From the NCBI GenBank assembly GCA_903958565.1, contig CAJBTJ010000163.1, positions 1-33,587 of the forward strand: 33,587 bases of DNA, given 5' to 3'. The notes beneath the pieces were generated by a model. The model was not told the origin of the DNA. It did not search any database and saw only the letters and a program-made list of their open reading frames with translations. Origin of the DNA: an uncultured beta proteobacterium. Its GTDB lineage: Bacteria; Pseudomonadota; Gammaproteobacteria; Burkholderiales; Burkholderiaceae_B. This document shows, piece by piece, positions 23,357-32,270 of this stretch. A program made the position numbers and the translations under genes. Numbering within the stretch: position 1 is the stretch's first letter; every line of letters begins with the position of its first letter.

Positions 23357-24895
23357 TTAGAACGGTTGATCAAGACCGTTTTGCACTTGTTCAGCGGCGC
23401 GCAACACAGCGCGGGCTTTCGCCTCGGTTTCAAGCCATTCCATTTCTGGATCTGAGTCGGCCACGATGCCCGCTGCGGCTTGCACATACAGCATGCCGTC
23501 TTTGATGATGCCAGTACGGATAGCGATGGCCACGTCCATCTCTCCGCCATAACTCAGGTAGCCGGCGGCGCCGCCGTAGATGCCGCGACGCACGGGTTCG
23601 AGCTCGTCAATCATCTGCATGGCACGCACTTTGGGCGCACCGGTTAGTGTTCCGGCCGGGAACGAGGCACGCAACACATCCATATTGCTCATGCCGGCTT
23701 CGAGTGTGCCCGTCACGTTCGATACAAGGTGCATGACGTGCGAATAGCGCTCAATCACCATGGTGTCGGTAACTTCGACGGAGCCGATCTTGGCCACACG
23801 CCCGACATCGTTACGCGCGAGATCAATCAACATCACGTGTTCGGCGCGCTCTTTCGGATCGGCTAGCAGTTCGGCTGCGAGCGCGGCATCTTCTTCGGGT
23901 GTGCCACCACGTTTACGTGTACCAGCCAAGGGGCGAATCGTGATGCAGGTTTCGGGCGCCTGACCCGCTGGCGCACCGTCGGGTAAGGGGATGGCTTCCT
24001 GGCGAACTAAAATCTCTGGCGACGCACCCACCACCTGGAAATCACCAAAGTTCCAGAAGTACATATAGGGTGATGGGTTCAGAGAGCGCAATGCTCGGTA
24101 CAGCGATAACGGTGAGTCATTGAAAGGCTTTGTAATCACCTGACCCACTTGCACCTGCATCAGATCGCCGGCAGCGATGTATTCCTTGGCGCGGCGCACG
24201 GCGGCCAGATAGTCGGCTTTAGCGAAACTACGTTGTTCTTTCGTGACTACGCTTGCATGACTGTACGGAATCTCTACCGGCTTACGTAATTTAATACGCA
24301 AGTCTTTCAGACGTTGTTGCGCCCGGTTATAGGCTTCGGGTTCTGAGGGGTCTGCGTAGACCATCAAGTAAATCCGGCCCGCTAGGTTGTCGACGATGAC
24401 GAGTTCGTCGGTTTGGAGCAACAAAATATCGGGTGGACCTTCGCCCATTCCCGCTGGGTACGGTTTGGCCGCGGGGCCAAGTTTGGGTTCGATATGTCGT
24501 ACCGCGTCATAACCAAAGTATCCTGCTAGTCCACCTGCGAACCGTGGCATGCCAGGACGCAACGCAACTTTAAAGCGTGCCTGGTAGTCGGAGATAAAGC
24601 GCAAGGGGTCGCCTTCGTAGGTCTCAACCACCTTGTCATCACGCAAGACGGTGGTTGTCGTGCCTCGCGCCTGAATCACGTTGCGCGCGGGCAAGCCGAT
24701 AAATGAATAGCGACCGAAACGCTCGCCACCCACGACGGATTCGAGCAAGCAGGAATTTTTACCGTTTTGCGGGCTGCTGTGCGCAAGCTTCAGATAAATG
24801 CCCAGAGGCGTATCTAGGTCAGCGTAGGTCTCGGCGACCAACGGGATGCGGTTATAGCCTTGTGCCGCAAGGGCTTTGAATTCAAGTTCAGTCAT
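23357..24895 (-). CDS. trpE: Anthranilate synthase component I
   Basis: Converts chorismate to anthranilate using ammonia from TrpG. The 512-residue product carries the feedback-inhibition motif LLESV near residue 50 with GRYSFIG following, which suggests tryptophan inhibition. The chorismate-binding core shows LIDLARNDVGRV, SHVMHLVSNVTG, ASFPAGTLTGAPKVRAM, YGGAAGYLSYGGEMD and a closing ETEAKARAVLRAA. It is preceded by a Trp-rich leader peptide and an attenuator-type terminator. It is cut off from trpGDC by about 950 bases carrying a hydrolase gene on the other strand. Confidence 0.97.
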   Translation of the reverse strand: MTELEFKALAAQGYNRIPLVAETYADLDTPLGIYLKLAHSSPQNGKNSCLLESVVGGERFGRYSFIGLPARNVIQARGTTTTVLRDDKVVETYEGDPLRFISDYQARFKVALRPGMPRFAGGLAGYFGYDAVRHIEPKLGPAAKPYPAGMGEGPPDILLLQTDELVIVDNLAGRIYLMVYADPSEPEAYNRAQQRLKDLRIKLRKPVEIPYSHASVVTKEQRSFAKADYLAAVRRAKEYIAAGDLMQVQVGQVITKPFNDSPLSLYRALRSLNPSPYMYFWNFGDFQVVGASPEILVRQEAIPLPDGAPAGQAPETCITIRPLAGTRKRGGTPEEDAALAAELLADPKERAEHVMLIDLARNDVGRVAKIGSVEVTDTMVIERYSHVMHLVSNVTGTLEAGMSNMDVLRASFPAGTLTGAPKVRAMQMIDELEPVRRGIYGGAAGYLSYGGEMDVAIAIRTGIIKDGMLYVQAAAGIVADSDPEMEWLETEAKARAVLRAAEQVQNGLDQPF

Positions 24896-24935
24896 CTGTT
24901 TAGGCGGTTCTCGCAGTTAGCAGACCGGGTTAAGC

Positions 24936-24971
24936 AATAAAAAAGCCCGGCCATGGTTGGACGGGCTTGGT
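24936..24971 (-). terminator. trp attenuator: intrinsic terminator between trpL and trpE
   Basis: On the minus strand AAGCCCG and CGGGCTT (plus 24962-24968 and 24943-24949) form the stem, followed by TTTTTTATT, a complete intrinsic terminator about 40 bases before trpE. An alternative antiterminator is available: CCGGCTTAGT (25000-25009) can pair with ACCAAGCCCG (24962-24971) with one bulge and one mismatch. In turn GCTGG at the tandem Trp codons (25045-25049) can pair with CCGGC. These are the 1:2, 2:3 and 3:4 pairings of classical attenuation. Confidence 0.85.
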
Positions 24972-25023
24972 TTGTACTGTTGGCTATTCGCTTATCGCGA
25001 CTAAGCCGGACTTTGACGCACCG

Positions 25024-25095
25024 TCACCCGGAACACAAACGCCACCAGCGCCAAGAGGCGACAGGTACGGAAGCGGTACGTAGTGACAAGGACAT
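25024..25095 (-). CDS. trpL: trp operon leader peptide
   Basis: A 23-residue ORF ending SWRWWRLCSG, with three Trp codons at positions 15, 17 and 18. Its ATG lies 14 bases past the gph stop and its TGA lies about 55 bases before the attenuator stem. Ribosome stalling at the Trp codons when charged tRNA-Trp is scarce would mask segment 1, favour the antiterminator and let transcription reach trpE. The ribosome site is weak (GAG about eight bases upstream). A possible -10 box TATAGT lies within the end of gph (25152-25157), with a poor -35, so read-through from rpe-gph is also possible. Confidence 0.88.
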   Translation of the reverse strand: MSLSLRTASVPVASWRWWRLCSG

Positions 25096-25108
25096 CTTTA
25101 ATCTCTAT

Positions 25109-25807
25109 TTAACATTCTGCAACCCACTGAGCCGCATGTTCGATGGAATCTACTATAGCATCGACATCAAGCGAATGCACGCTCTTGCCCTCGTTGTAGC
25201 CATAGGGCACCGCTAGGAAAGAGCAGCCTGCAGCACGGGCTGATAGGGCGTCATTCACAGAATCCCCCACGGCAACGGTCCGATTTGGTGAGCTTTTGAG
25301 TAAATGACAGGCATGCAGCATCGGGGCGGGGTGGGGTTTTCGCTCGGCAAGCGTGTCCCCGCAGACGATGGCTTGCATGTATTTGGCCAAACCGGTGCGC
25401 TCTAGTAGTGGCACGGCGAACTCGGCATTTTTGTTGGTCACCACGGCCATGCGCATACCCATTGCCTGGAGGCGATCGAGGCCGGGTCGAACCCCCTCAA
25501 AAATGATTGCTTGATCGCCGTTGATTCGGTGGTAGTTGGCCGTATAAGCCACTTTGGCTTGCTTGAACAGCTCGTCCGAAGGGGCTTGCCCAGCCTGAAC
25601 ACTCGTGAGGACGCGCCGAATCAGATTATCGGAGCCCTTGCCGATGTATGTGGCGATTTCCGCTTGCGTGATGGCGGCAAACTTTAAGTCGGCAAGCATG
25701 GCGTTCACCGCCACCGTAAAGTCAGGAATCGTATCCATCAAGGTGCCGTCCAAATCGAGTAGGACCGCATCAAAAGCCAAGGCAGAGCGTGTATGACTTG
25801 AGGTCAT
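25109..25807 (-). CDS. gph: Phosphoglycolate phosphatase
   Basis: HAD-superfamily phosphatase clearing 2-phosphoglycolate. The 232-residue product shows the nucleophile motif DLDGTLMDT (D18, D20), a cap domain with [19 protein letters not shown], the lysine in ERKPHPAPM and [14 protein letters not shown]. Motifs and context (between rpe and trpE, as in Pseudomonas) support Gph over other HAD phosphatases. It overlaps the rpe stop by four bases. Confidence 0.93.
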   Translation of the reverse strand: MTSSHTRSALAFDAVLLDLDGTLMDTIPDFTVAVNAMLADLKFAAITQAEIATYIGKGSDNLIRRVLTSVQAGQAPSDELFKQAKVAYTANYHRINGDQAIIFEGVRPGLDRLQAMGMRMAVVTNKNAEFAVPLLERTGLAKYMQAIVCGDTLAERKPHPAPMLHACHLLKSSPNRTVAVGDSVNDALSARAAGCSFLAVPYGYNEGKSVHSLDVDAIVDSIEHAAQWVAEC

Positions 25808-26505
25808 TTGTCAGCCAAAGCAATCTGGGCGCGCATCGCGTTAATCACGGTTTGATAGTCGGGTTGCCCAAAAATTGCTGAGCCTGCAACGAAGGTATCG
25901 GCTCCAGCCGCACGAATGTCTCGGATATTGTCCGTCTTGACACCGCCATCCACTTCGAGAGCGATGGCTTGTCCGCCAGCCTGAACGTGCGCGTCGATCA
26001 GTTTGCGCGCGGCACGCAGTTTTGTGAGGGTCGCAGGGATAAAGCTTTGACCGCCAAACCCCGGGTTCACCGACATCAACAGAATGATGTCGACCTTGTG
26101 CATGACATGCGTGAGCCAATCCAGCGGCGTGGCAGGGTTAAATACGAGCCCCGCTTTGCAGCCCTGATCGCGGATGAGGGCCAGGCTGCGATCCACATGA
26201 CGAGACGCTTCGGGATGAAACGTAATCACGTTGGCGCCTGCTTTGGCAAACATCGGAATCAGGCTGTCGACCGGTTCGACCATCAGGTGCACGTCAATCG
26301 GCACCTCCACATGGGGGCGAATCGCCTCACAAACCATAGGGCCAATCGTCAAATTGGGAACGTAATGGTTGTCCATGACGTCAAAATGGATCCAATCGGC
26401 GCCGGCGGCGACAACATTTCTAACTTCTTCACCCAGTCGGGCGAAGTCCGCAGATAAAATACTGGGAGCGATGCGAGCTGTCGTCAAGGCGGTTGTTTCT
26501 GGCAT
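25804..26505 (-). CDS. rpe: Ribulose-phosphate 3-epimerase
   Basis: Interconverts ribulose 5-phosphate and xylulose 5-phosphate in the pentose phosphate pathway. The TIM barrel of 233 residues shows [34 protein letters not shown] (metal ligands), [22 protein letters not shown] and LEVDGGV. The ATG at 26505 gives the usual N-terminus just before [11 protein letters not shown]; an in-frame ATG at 26538 would add eleven residues. Neither has a strong ribosome site. It is divergent from apaG and coupled to gph. Confidence 0.96.
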   Translation of the reverse strand: MPETTALTTARIAPSILSADFARLGEEVRNVVAAGADWIHFDVMDNHYVPNLTIGPMVCEAIRPHVEVPIDVHLMVEPVDSLIPMFAKAGANVITFHPEASRHVDRSLALIRDQGCKAGLVFNPATPLDWLTHVMHKVDIILLMSVNPGFGGQSFIPATLTKLRAARKLIDAHVQAGGQAIALEVDGGVKTDNIRDIRAAGADTFVAGSAIFGQPDYQTVINAMRAQIALADK

Positions 26506-26558
26506 GATGTGCGAACACCGAGTCGGATTAACGCTCATTATTGCAGTTTTCTCTGGAT

Positions 26559-26939
26559 ATGCATGTGAAACCTTTTGAACTTTCGGTGGCAGTCGAACCG
26601 CACTTTGTTGCGGATCAGTCCAATCCGGCCAAACAGCAGTTCGTTTTTGCCTACAAAGTCCGCATTACCAACACGGGCGAGCGACCCGCACAAGTGATTA
26701 GTCGCCACTGGGTCATTACGGACGGCGATCAGGGCGAACAAGAGGTTCGTGGCTTGGGTGTGGTGGGACAGCAGCCCTTACTCGCTCCGGGCGAAACCTT
26801 CGAATACACCAGTGGTTGCCCGTTAAAGACGCCCGTGGGAACCATGCGTGGCAGTTACCACTGTGTGGGAGAAAACGGTGTGCCGTTTGAGGTCGATATC
26901 CCTGAGTTTGTGCTGGCCATGCCACGCACGTTGCATTGA
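26559..26939 (+). CDS. apaG: ApaG-domain protein
   Basis: A small 126-residue beta-sandwich protein. Family signature runs through the whole chain: [64 protein letters not shown] and a PRTLH end. ApaG proteins are linked to Co/Mg resistance phenotypes and to ApaH in enterics, but the molecular role is unclear; apaH is not in this window. The ATG at 26559 is preferred over a TTG at 26541. It is followed closely by mltA. Confidence 0.94.
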   Translation: MHVKPFELSVAVEPHFVADQSNPAKQQFVFAYKVRITNTGERPAQVISRHWVITDGDQGEQEVRGLGVVGQQPLLAPGETFEYTSGCPLKTPVGTMRGSYHCVGENGVPFEVDIPEFVLAMPRTLH

Positions 26940-26947
26940 AAGCGCTC

Positions 26948-28231
26948 ATGATCAGCTCACATCAACCTATGCGTCTACTTTGGGTTAGTTTTTTGTTGGT
27001 CTTACTGGCGGGCTGCACGACCGTGAGTGAGCCTCCTGCGCCTGTGGCCCCCGCACCCGTCCCTGCCGTGACACCGGCTGTGCCGTCGGGACCGATCTCG
27101 GACAGCGCCGCACGTCAGTTGCAAGGTCGTTTTGTTTCGGCAAACTGGTCCGAGTTACCCGGGTGGTCCGATGATGATTTGAAAAATGTTTGGACGACAT
27201 TTCTGCGTAACTGCCAAGGGCTGATGCGCCCCACCTCGACGAACCTCGCGGGCCCGACGCGTGCGACACCGCTTGCCTGGCAGCCGGTGTGCGCGGCCGC
27301 ATCGGATCGCGCGCGCGCTCCGGCGGCGAACGACCCACAGGGCGTCAGAAGATTTTTGCAGACCTGGTTGAGCCCTTGGCGCTTACAGGGCCCAGATGGC
27401 AAGCCGGCGAGCAATATTGTGACGGGCTACTATGAGCCGCTCGTGTTGGGTTCTCGTACGCGCACGGGCGCGTATCAATGGCCGCTTTACACCGTGCCCG
27501 CTGACTTGCTGACGATCGATTTAGGTCGCGTGTATCCAGAGCTTGCCGGTAAACGCGTACGCGGTAAATTAGATGGTAAGCGGGTAGTACCCTACGAAAG
27601 TCGAGCGGCAATCGAGACCTCTGGTCGACGTCCTCCCGCAATCGTTTATGTCAACGATCCCGTGGACAACTTCTTCCTGCAGGTGCAGGGGTCCGGTCGT
27701 GTGCAGCTGCCAGATGGAAAGACCATACGTGTGGCGTATGCGGATCACAACGGCCACCCGTATGTCTCGATTGGTAAGTGGCTGGCAGACAAAGGTGAAA
27801 TGCCCATTGCACAGACTTCCATGCAAAACATTCGGGCGTGGGCTAAACGCAATCCCAATCGTACGCAAGAGATGCTGAACGCAAATCCGGCTACGGTGTT
27901 CTTTGCGGAAGAAGCCATCACAGATCCAGAAATTGGCCCAAAGGGTGCCTACGGCATTCCCCTGATGGCGCAGCGCTCGATTGCAGTTGATACAAATTTT
28001 GTACCGCTCGGCACACCTGTGTTTTTGTCGACGACCATGCCCTCGTCCAACACAGCGTTGAATCGTCTAGTGTTTGCGCAAGACACGGGAACCGCTATTC
28101 GTGGCGCTGCAAGAACGGACTTTTACTGGGGCTTTGGTGCCGCGGCGGGTGAGCTTGCCGGAAGAATGAAACAGAACGGACAGATGTGGGTGCTGTGGCC
28201 GAAACAGGCCGGCGCACCGTCGGCGCGCTGA
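26948..28231 (+). CDS. mltA: Membrane-bound lytic murein transglycosylase A
   Basis: An outer-membrane lipoprotein that cleaves peptidoglycan glycan strands. The N-terminus has a lipoprotein signal, MRLLWVSFLLVLLAGC with C23 as the lipidated residue, then a Pro/Ala/Val-rich linker. The MltA barrel domain follows (GYYEPLVLGSRTRTGAYQWPLY, NDPVDNFFLQVQGSGRVQLPDG), and the C-terminal 3D domain carries the aspartates of FAQDTGTAIRGAARTDFYWGFG. About 427 residues. The ATG at 26948 is chosen; one at 26969 would also keep the signal peptide. It begins nine bases after apaG. Confidence 0.95.
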   Translation: MISSHQPMRLLWVSFLLVLLAGCTTVSEPPAPVAPAPVPAVTPAVPSGPISDSAARQLQGRFVSANWSELPGWSDDDLKNVWTTFLRNCQGLMRPTSTNLAGPTRATPLAWQPVCAAASDRARAPAANDPQGVRRFLQTWLSPWRLQGPDGKPASNIVTGYYEPLVLGSRTRTGAYQWPLYTVPADLLTIDLGRVYPELAGKRVRGKLDGKRVVPYESRAAIETSGRRPPAIVYVNDPVDNFFLQVQGSGRVQLPDGKTIRVAYADHNGHPYVSIGKWLADKGEMPIAQTSMQNIRAWAKRNPNRTQEMLNANPATVFFAEEAITDPEIGPKGAYGIPLMAQRSIAVDTNFVPLGTPVFLSTTMPSSNTALNRLVFAQDTGTAIRGAARTDFYWGFGAAAGELAGRMKQNGQMWVLWPKQAGAPSAR

Positions 28232-28249
28232 TCAGGATGACGTAACCAG

Positions 28250-29416
28250 ATGAGCGCATCAATCGTCGTTTGTGGGAGTGGCATTGTCGGTTTAGCCACG
28301 GCTCTGGCGTTCGCCCGAAAGGGTGAGGCGGTTACGCTCGTTGGCCCACGACCGACTGTGCAGAATCTGTCTCAAGATGAGTTCTTTGCCCGGGTGTATG
28401 CCTTGTCGCCCGCAAGTCAGCGTTTTCTGGCATCGATCGGCGTCTGGGCTTTGATCGATGCACGACGGTTGACATCGGTCCAGGCGATGGAGATTCATGG
28501 CGACGGTAATGGATTGTTGAACTTGAACGCCTGGCAATCCGCGCAATCCGAGCTGGCCTGGATCGTCGAGTCCTCGGAGATTGAACGTGTGTTGGTGCAA
28601 GCAGCACAGGTGATGGGCTTGCGCTGGGTCACCGAAAAATTTGCATCCTATGCGCCTGGCGCGCTCACCACAGACCGAGGTACCACTCTCGAGGCCGAGT
28701 TGTTCATCGCTGCCGACGGCGCACAGTCGCCGTTACGTGCGGCAGCAGGGTTGACAGTAGAGAGCCGCCCTTACGGAGCGACTGCGCTCGTGGCTCATTT
28801 CAATTGCAGCGTGCCTCACCAAGGCACCGCCTTACAATGGTTTGGTTCGGAGGGTGTTTTGGCCTTGTTGCCTATGCCTGACACGGCGCAGGGTCCACAA
28901 GTGTCGATGGTGTGGTCCTTGAAAGAAGCCATCGCGAATGAGGTCCTAGCGATGCCCGCTGCACAGCAGGCATCAGCATTACAGACAAGGTTGGCGGCTG
29001 CGACAGCAGGGCGGTTAGGCGCATTAACATTGCGCAGCGCGGTGCATGGCTTCCCGCTGACGCTCAATCAGTCTCCCATCATTGGCGATTGCTTGGCGCT
29101 CGCTGGCGATGCCGCGCACCGCTTGCATCCCTTAGCTGGGCAAGGACTTAACCTTGGTTTAGGTGACGTACAAGCGCTAGTCGACACCGTCGCTGCGCGC
29201 GAGTCGTTCCGTAGTCCGGGCGATCCAATGGTATTGCGGCGGTATCGCCGACTCCGCGCGGAGCCTGTGATGGCGATGCGTCTCGTGACAGACGGTCTGG
29301 CCCGTCTGTTTGATATTCAACATGCACCCGTTGTTTGGTTGCGCAACACGGGGATGAACCTCGCAGAAAAGTTACCGTTTATTAAGCGGCAGCTCATCGC
29401 GGGTGCATCCCGCTAG
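28250..29416 (+). CDS. UbiH/UbiF-family FAD-dependent hydroxylase
   Basis: A flavoprotein monooxygenase probably hydroxylating the ubiquinone ring, in a membrane-associated complex. The 388-residue chain opens with the dinucleotide motif VVCGSGIVGLATALAFA (G9, G11, G14), has AADGAQSPLRAAAG in the middle and the FAD ribityl-binding LAGDAAHRLHPLAGQGLNLGL around 284-304. These match the UbiH/F/I/L/M group; which ring position it hydroxylates cannot be read from sequence alone. It lies 18 bases after mltA and eight before dsbC. Confidence 0.9.
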   Translation: MSASIVVCGSGIVGLATALAFARKGEAVTLVGPRPTVQNLSQDEFFARVYALSPASQRFLASIGVWALIDARRLTSVQAMEIHGDGNGLLNLNAWQSAQSELAWIVESSEIERVLVQAAQVMGLRWVTEKFASYAPGALTTDRGTTLEAELFIAADGAQSPLRAAAGLTVESRPYGATALVAHFNCSVPHQGTALQWFGSEGVLALLPMPDTAQGPQVSMVWSLKEAIANEVLAMPAAQQASALQTRLAAATAGRLGALTLRSAVHGFPLTLNQSPIIGDCLALAGDAAHRLHPLAGQGLNLGLGDVQALVDTVAARESFRSPGDPMVLRRYRRLRAEPVMAMRLVTDGLARLFDIQHAPVVWLRNTGMNLAEKLPFIKRQLIAGASR

Positions 29417-29424
29417 GAGAAATA

Positions 29425-30174
29425 ATGTTTAACCGTTTGTTCATGAATATGTCGTGGGTAGTGGTTTCTTTGTGGAGCACTGCCGTGCTGGCGCAGGCGA
29501 CACCCCCCGCCGTCGCAGCAGCTGCAGCAGTGAGCGCCGAGGATGCCAAAGTGGCGGCGGTCAAAAAGCTTTTTGCCGAACGCTTTAATAATCCACCGAT
29601 TGTCGGCGTGCGCTCAACTCCTTACGGTCTGTATGAAGTCCAGCTTGGCTCTGATCTCGTCTACACCGACGAACAGGTAAACTTTGTATTGGATGGAACG
29701 CTGATCGATGCAAAAACACGCCGCGACATCACACGTGAGCGTCAGGACGAGTTGGCAAAGATGCCGTTTGAACAGTTGCCCTTTGAGTTATCTTTTAAGC
29801 AGGTGCGGGGCGACGGCTCACGTAAGCTCGCTATTTTCGAGGACCCTAACTGCGGATATTGCAAAACTCTGCGTAAATCCTTGGGAGAAATTGACAACCT
29901 GACTGTTTACACGTTCCCCTACCCGATCCTCTCTCCTGACTCGACACAAAAAGTTAAAAATATTTGGTGCGCAAAAGATCGTGGTGAAACGTGGGATGCT
30001 TGGATGCTAAAAGGTGTAGTGCCCCCCAAGGTTGACTGTGAGGTTCCTGTTGATAAGATGGTGGCGCTTGGTCAAAAGTTGATGGTACGTGGGACGCCAG
30101 CCCTATTCTTCGCGGATGGCAGCCGAGTCGGAGGCGCGATTCCTAAAGAAGAGATCGAGAAAAGATTGAAATAG
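29425..30174 (+). CDS. dsbC: Periplasmic disulfide isomerase DsbC
   Basis: Corrects wrong disulfides in exported proteins. The 249-residue product has a signal peptide (cleavage near LAQA, residue 24), an N-terminal dimerisation domain (AAVKKLFAERF...GVRSTPYGLYEVQLG), the active site FEDPNCGYC (C143, C146), a second cysteine pair further on (IWC, VDC) and the cis-proline in RGTPALFF. GGAGA lies just upstream of the ATG. It follows the UbiH-like gene by eight bases, an arrangement known in Burkholderiales. Confidence 0.96.
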   Translation: MFNRLFMNMSWVVVSLWSTAVLAQATPPAVAAAAAVSAEDAKVAAVKKLFAERFNNPPIVGVRSTPYGLYEVQLGSDLVYTDEQVNFVLDGTLIDAKTRRDITRERQDELAKMPFEQLPFELSFKQVRGDGSRKLAIFEDPNCGYCKTLRKSLGEIDNLTVYTFPYPILSPDSTQKVKNIWCAKDRGETWDAWMLKGVVPPKVDCEVPVDKMVALGQKLMVRGTPALFFADGSRVGGAIPKEEIEKRLK

Positions 30175-30258
30175 TGAGTCTTGTCAGTTAAACAATGCAG
30201 GTGATTTTTTAAGTGGACCGTGATCAAGGTCTTAAAGTCTGACTATCTGGAGATGACA

Positions 30259-31206
30259 ATGCGTATTGCAGTGCTTGATGATTATTTGAAAGTGGCCCAA
30301 GGGCTGGCTGACTGGTCTTCGCTAAAAGCGGACGTAAAGTTTTTCGATGAGTTTATCCAGCCGGATCAGCTCGCAAAGACCTTGGCTGATTTCGAAGTGG
30401 TTGTCGCCATGCGTGAGCGCTCAGCCTTTCCTGCCGCCGTCATTCAAGCGATGCCGAAACTTAAATTACTGGTGACCACAGGACTGCGCAATAACTCGAT
30501 CGACCTGGACGCCTGTCGCCAAAAAGGTGTGGTGGTGTGCGGCTCGCCAGGCGACCCCAAGAGCACCGGTGCCACCGCAGAACTCGCTTGGGCCTTGATG
30601 CTGGCATTGTTTAAAAAGATTCCTCAAGAGTCGGCCAACATGACGAACGGACTTTGGCAGACGTCGATGCCCCCCACCATTGAAGGTAAGCGCCTTGGTT
30701 TGGTGGGTGCTGGCCAGTTGGGTAAAAAGGTCGCCAAGGTTGGTCAAGCATTTGGTATGGAAGTGGTGGCCTGGAGCCCAAATCTGACCGAAGAACGCGC
30801 AGCTGAGGCGGGTGTCAAGCTCGTCAGCAAGCAAGAGCTCTTCAGTACATCAGACGCGATCAGCGTGCATATGGTGTTGAGCGATCGATCGCGAGGCGTT
30901 GTTGATGCGGCGAGCTTGAAGTCGATGAAGCCGACAGCGTTCATCGTCAATACGTCTCGCGCAGGCCTCATCGATCAAGCGACTTTGCGTGCGTTGTTAG
31001 AGCAAGGCAAGATTGGTGGTGCCGGCATAGACGTCTATGATTCGGAACCCTTGGCGGCCAATGATGTGTGGCGCAAAACCCCACGTACTTTACTCACGCC
31101 ACACCTGGGTTATGCGACGCCAGAAAACTTCGCGGTTTTCTACCCCAATGTTGTTGCAAATATCGCGGCGTGGGTTGCAGGTAAGCCGCAGCGGGTGCTG
31201 ACCTAA
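30259..31206 (+). CDS. D-isomer-specific 2-hydroxyacid dehydrogenase
   Basis: An NAD(P)-dependent 2-oxoacid reductase / hydroxyacid oxidase of 315 residues. The Rossmann motif is GLVGAGQLGKKVAKVGQAFG (from 147). The catalytic set is present: R234 (VNTSRAGLID), E263 (DVYDSEPL) and H282 (TPHLGYATPENF). The substrate is not deducible; a glyoxylate/hydroxypyruvate or phosphoglycerate-type role is possible. I chose the ATG at 30259 because GGAG lies six bases upstream, rather than the GTG-initiated extension from 30220. The 84-base gap after dsbC contains a short GACC/GGTC hairpin only. Confidence 0.92.
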   Translation: MRIAVLDDYLKVAQGLADWSSLKADVKFFDEFIQPDQLAKTLADFEVVVAMRERSAFPAAVIQAMPKLKLLVTTGLRNNSIDLDACRQKGVVVCGSPGDPKSTGATAELAWALMLALFKKIPQESANMTNGLWQTSMPPTIEGKRLGLVGAGQLGKKVAKVGQAFGMEVVAWSPNLTEERAAEAGVKLVSKQELFSTSDAISVHMVLSDRSRGVVDAASLKSMKPTAFIVNTSRAGLIDQATLRALLEQGKIGGAGIDVYDSEPLAANDVWRKTPRTLLTPHLGYATPENFAVFYPNVVANIAAWVAGKPQRVLT

Positions 31207-32270
31207 TGCAACCCGTCTTGCCGCTCCATATTGTTGCGAGGTTGCTGCTTGTTTTATTAATGGCAGCAGCCGTTTATTTTTTTAGCGGCTTTGTGGTGCC
31301 GGTGCTCGCAGCGTTGATTATTGGCTTTGCGAGTTGGCCTCTTTATTCAAAATGGTTGGAGGTTTGTGGCGGACGGACGATACTGGCCGCCAGCACGGCG
31401 CTAGTGGCTATCGTTGTGCTACTAATTGTCCCGATTTCGATCGCACTCTACTACTCTGTCAATGAGGCAAGAATTTTTGTGGCTTGGGTGTTGGCTGCGA
31501 ACCGAGACGGTGTCGACGCGCCTTCGTGGATTGTCGCACTGCCGGTGGTGGGCGAAACCCTAGGGTCGTACTGGGCCGAGTATCTCGGCGAGCCGCATGC
31601 AATCGGGAGCATGATTGAACTGGTCAGCGGCCAACACATTGGCAATATTTATCGGCTCGTATTGACTGCAACCGGTAACTTCTTCCACATCATGCTTACC
31701 TTGTTGTTCATGCTGATTACGCTGCTGTTCGTCTACAAAGACGGTCATCACATGGCGGCGCAGCTCGATATCTTGGGCGAACGCGTACTGCCAACCCGTT
31801 GGCAAAGATTTTCACGTGTGGTGCCCGCGACGATCAGTGCGACCGTGACGGGGATGGGTCTTATCGCAATAGGTGAAGGCGTTGTATTGGGCTTGGCTTA
31901 CTGGGTGGCTGGCGTGCCATCGCCAGTGTTGCTAGGCGTAATCACAGCCGTAATGGCGATGATCCCCGGCGGTGCGCCGCTCGCCTTTACCCTGGTGTCA
32001 CTATATTTGGTGGGTTCAGGCAATCCTCTTGCTGGTGCGGGTTTGTTTGCCTGGGGATCGGTTGAACTCTTTATCGTCGACAAGACCTTACGACCACGAC
32101 TGGTGGGTGGGCCCGTTAAGCTGCCGTTTCTACCAACGTTTTTTGGTCTAGTGGGGGGCGTGACGACGATGGGCTTTGTCGGTCTATTTATTGGCCCAGT
32201 CTTAATGGCGCTAATTGTGGCGCTGTGGCGCGAGTGGGTCCTTGGCGTGAAGGTTGACGCCCTCACATAG
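31206..32270 (+). CDS. AI-2E family (PerM/YdiK-type) membrane transporter
   Basis: A polytopic inner-membrane protein of 354 residues with about seven to eight helices: a pair near the N-terminus (9-45), one at 58-85, then a cluster from 150 onwards. Typical family segments are PVLAALIIGFASWPLY, LLFVYKDGH, GLAYWVAGVPSPVLLGVITAVMAMIPGGAP and VKLPFLPTFFGLVGG near the end. Family members are proposed exporters, including an autoinducer-2 exporter and Na/H antiporters; function here is unassigned. Its ATG shares a base with the preceding stop (TAATG). Its last 60 bases overlap the 3' end of the convergent response regulator gene. Confidence 0.92.
   Translation: MQPVLPLHIVARLLLVLLMAAAVYFFSGFVVPVLAALIIGFASWPLYSKWLEVCGGRTILAASTALVAIVVLLIVPISIALYYSVNEARIFVAWVLAANRDGVDAPSWIVALPVVGETLGSYWAEYLGEPHAIGSMIELVSGQHIGNIYRLVLTATGNFFHIMLTLLFMLITLLFVYKDGHHMAAQLDILGERVLPTRWQRFSRVVPATISATVTGMGLIAIGEGVVLGLAYWVAGVPSPVLLGVITAVMAMIPGGAPLAFTLVSLYLVGSGNPLAGAGLFAWGSVELFIVDKTLRPRLVGGPVKLPFLPTFFGLVGGVTTMGFVGLFIGPVLMALIVALWREWVLGVKVDALT

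Noticed and set aside
23358-23380. AACGGT/ACCGTT hairpin as a terminator for the hydrolase gene
   Set aside because: The loop is long, only two extra T residues follow, and it lies within the trpE coding end; support is too weak to list as a terminator.
24953-25216. Plus-strand 87-codon ORF across the trp leader
   Set aside because: It is antisense to trpL, the attenuator and the end of gph, and shows no protein features.
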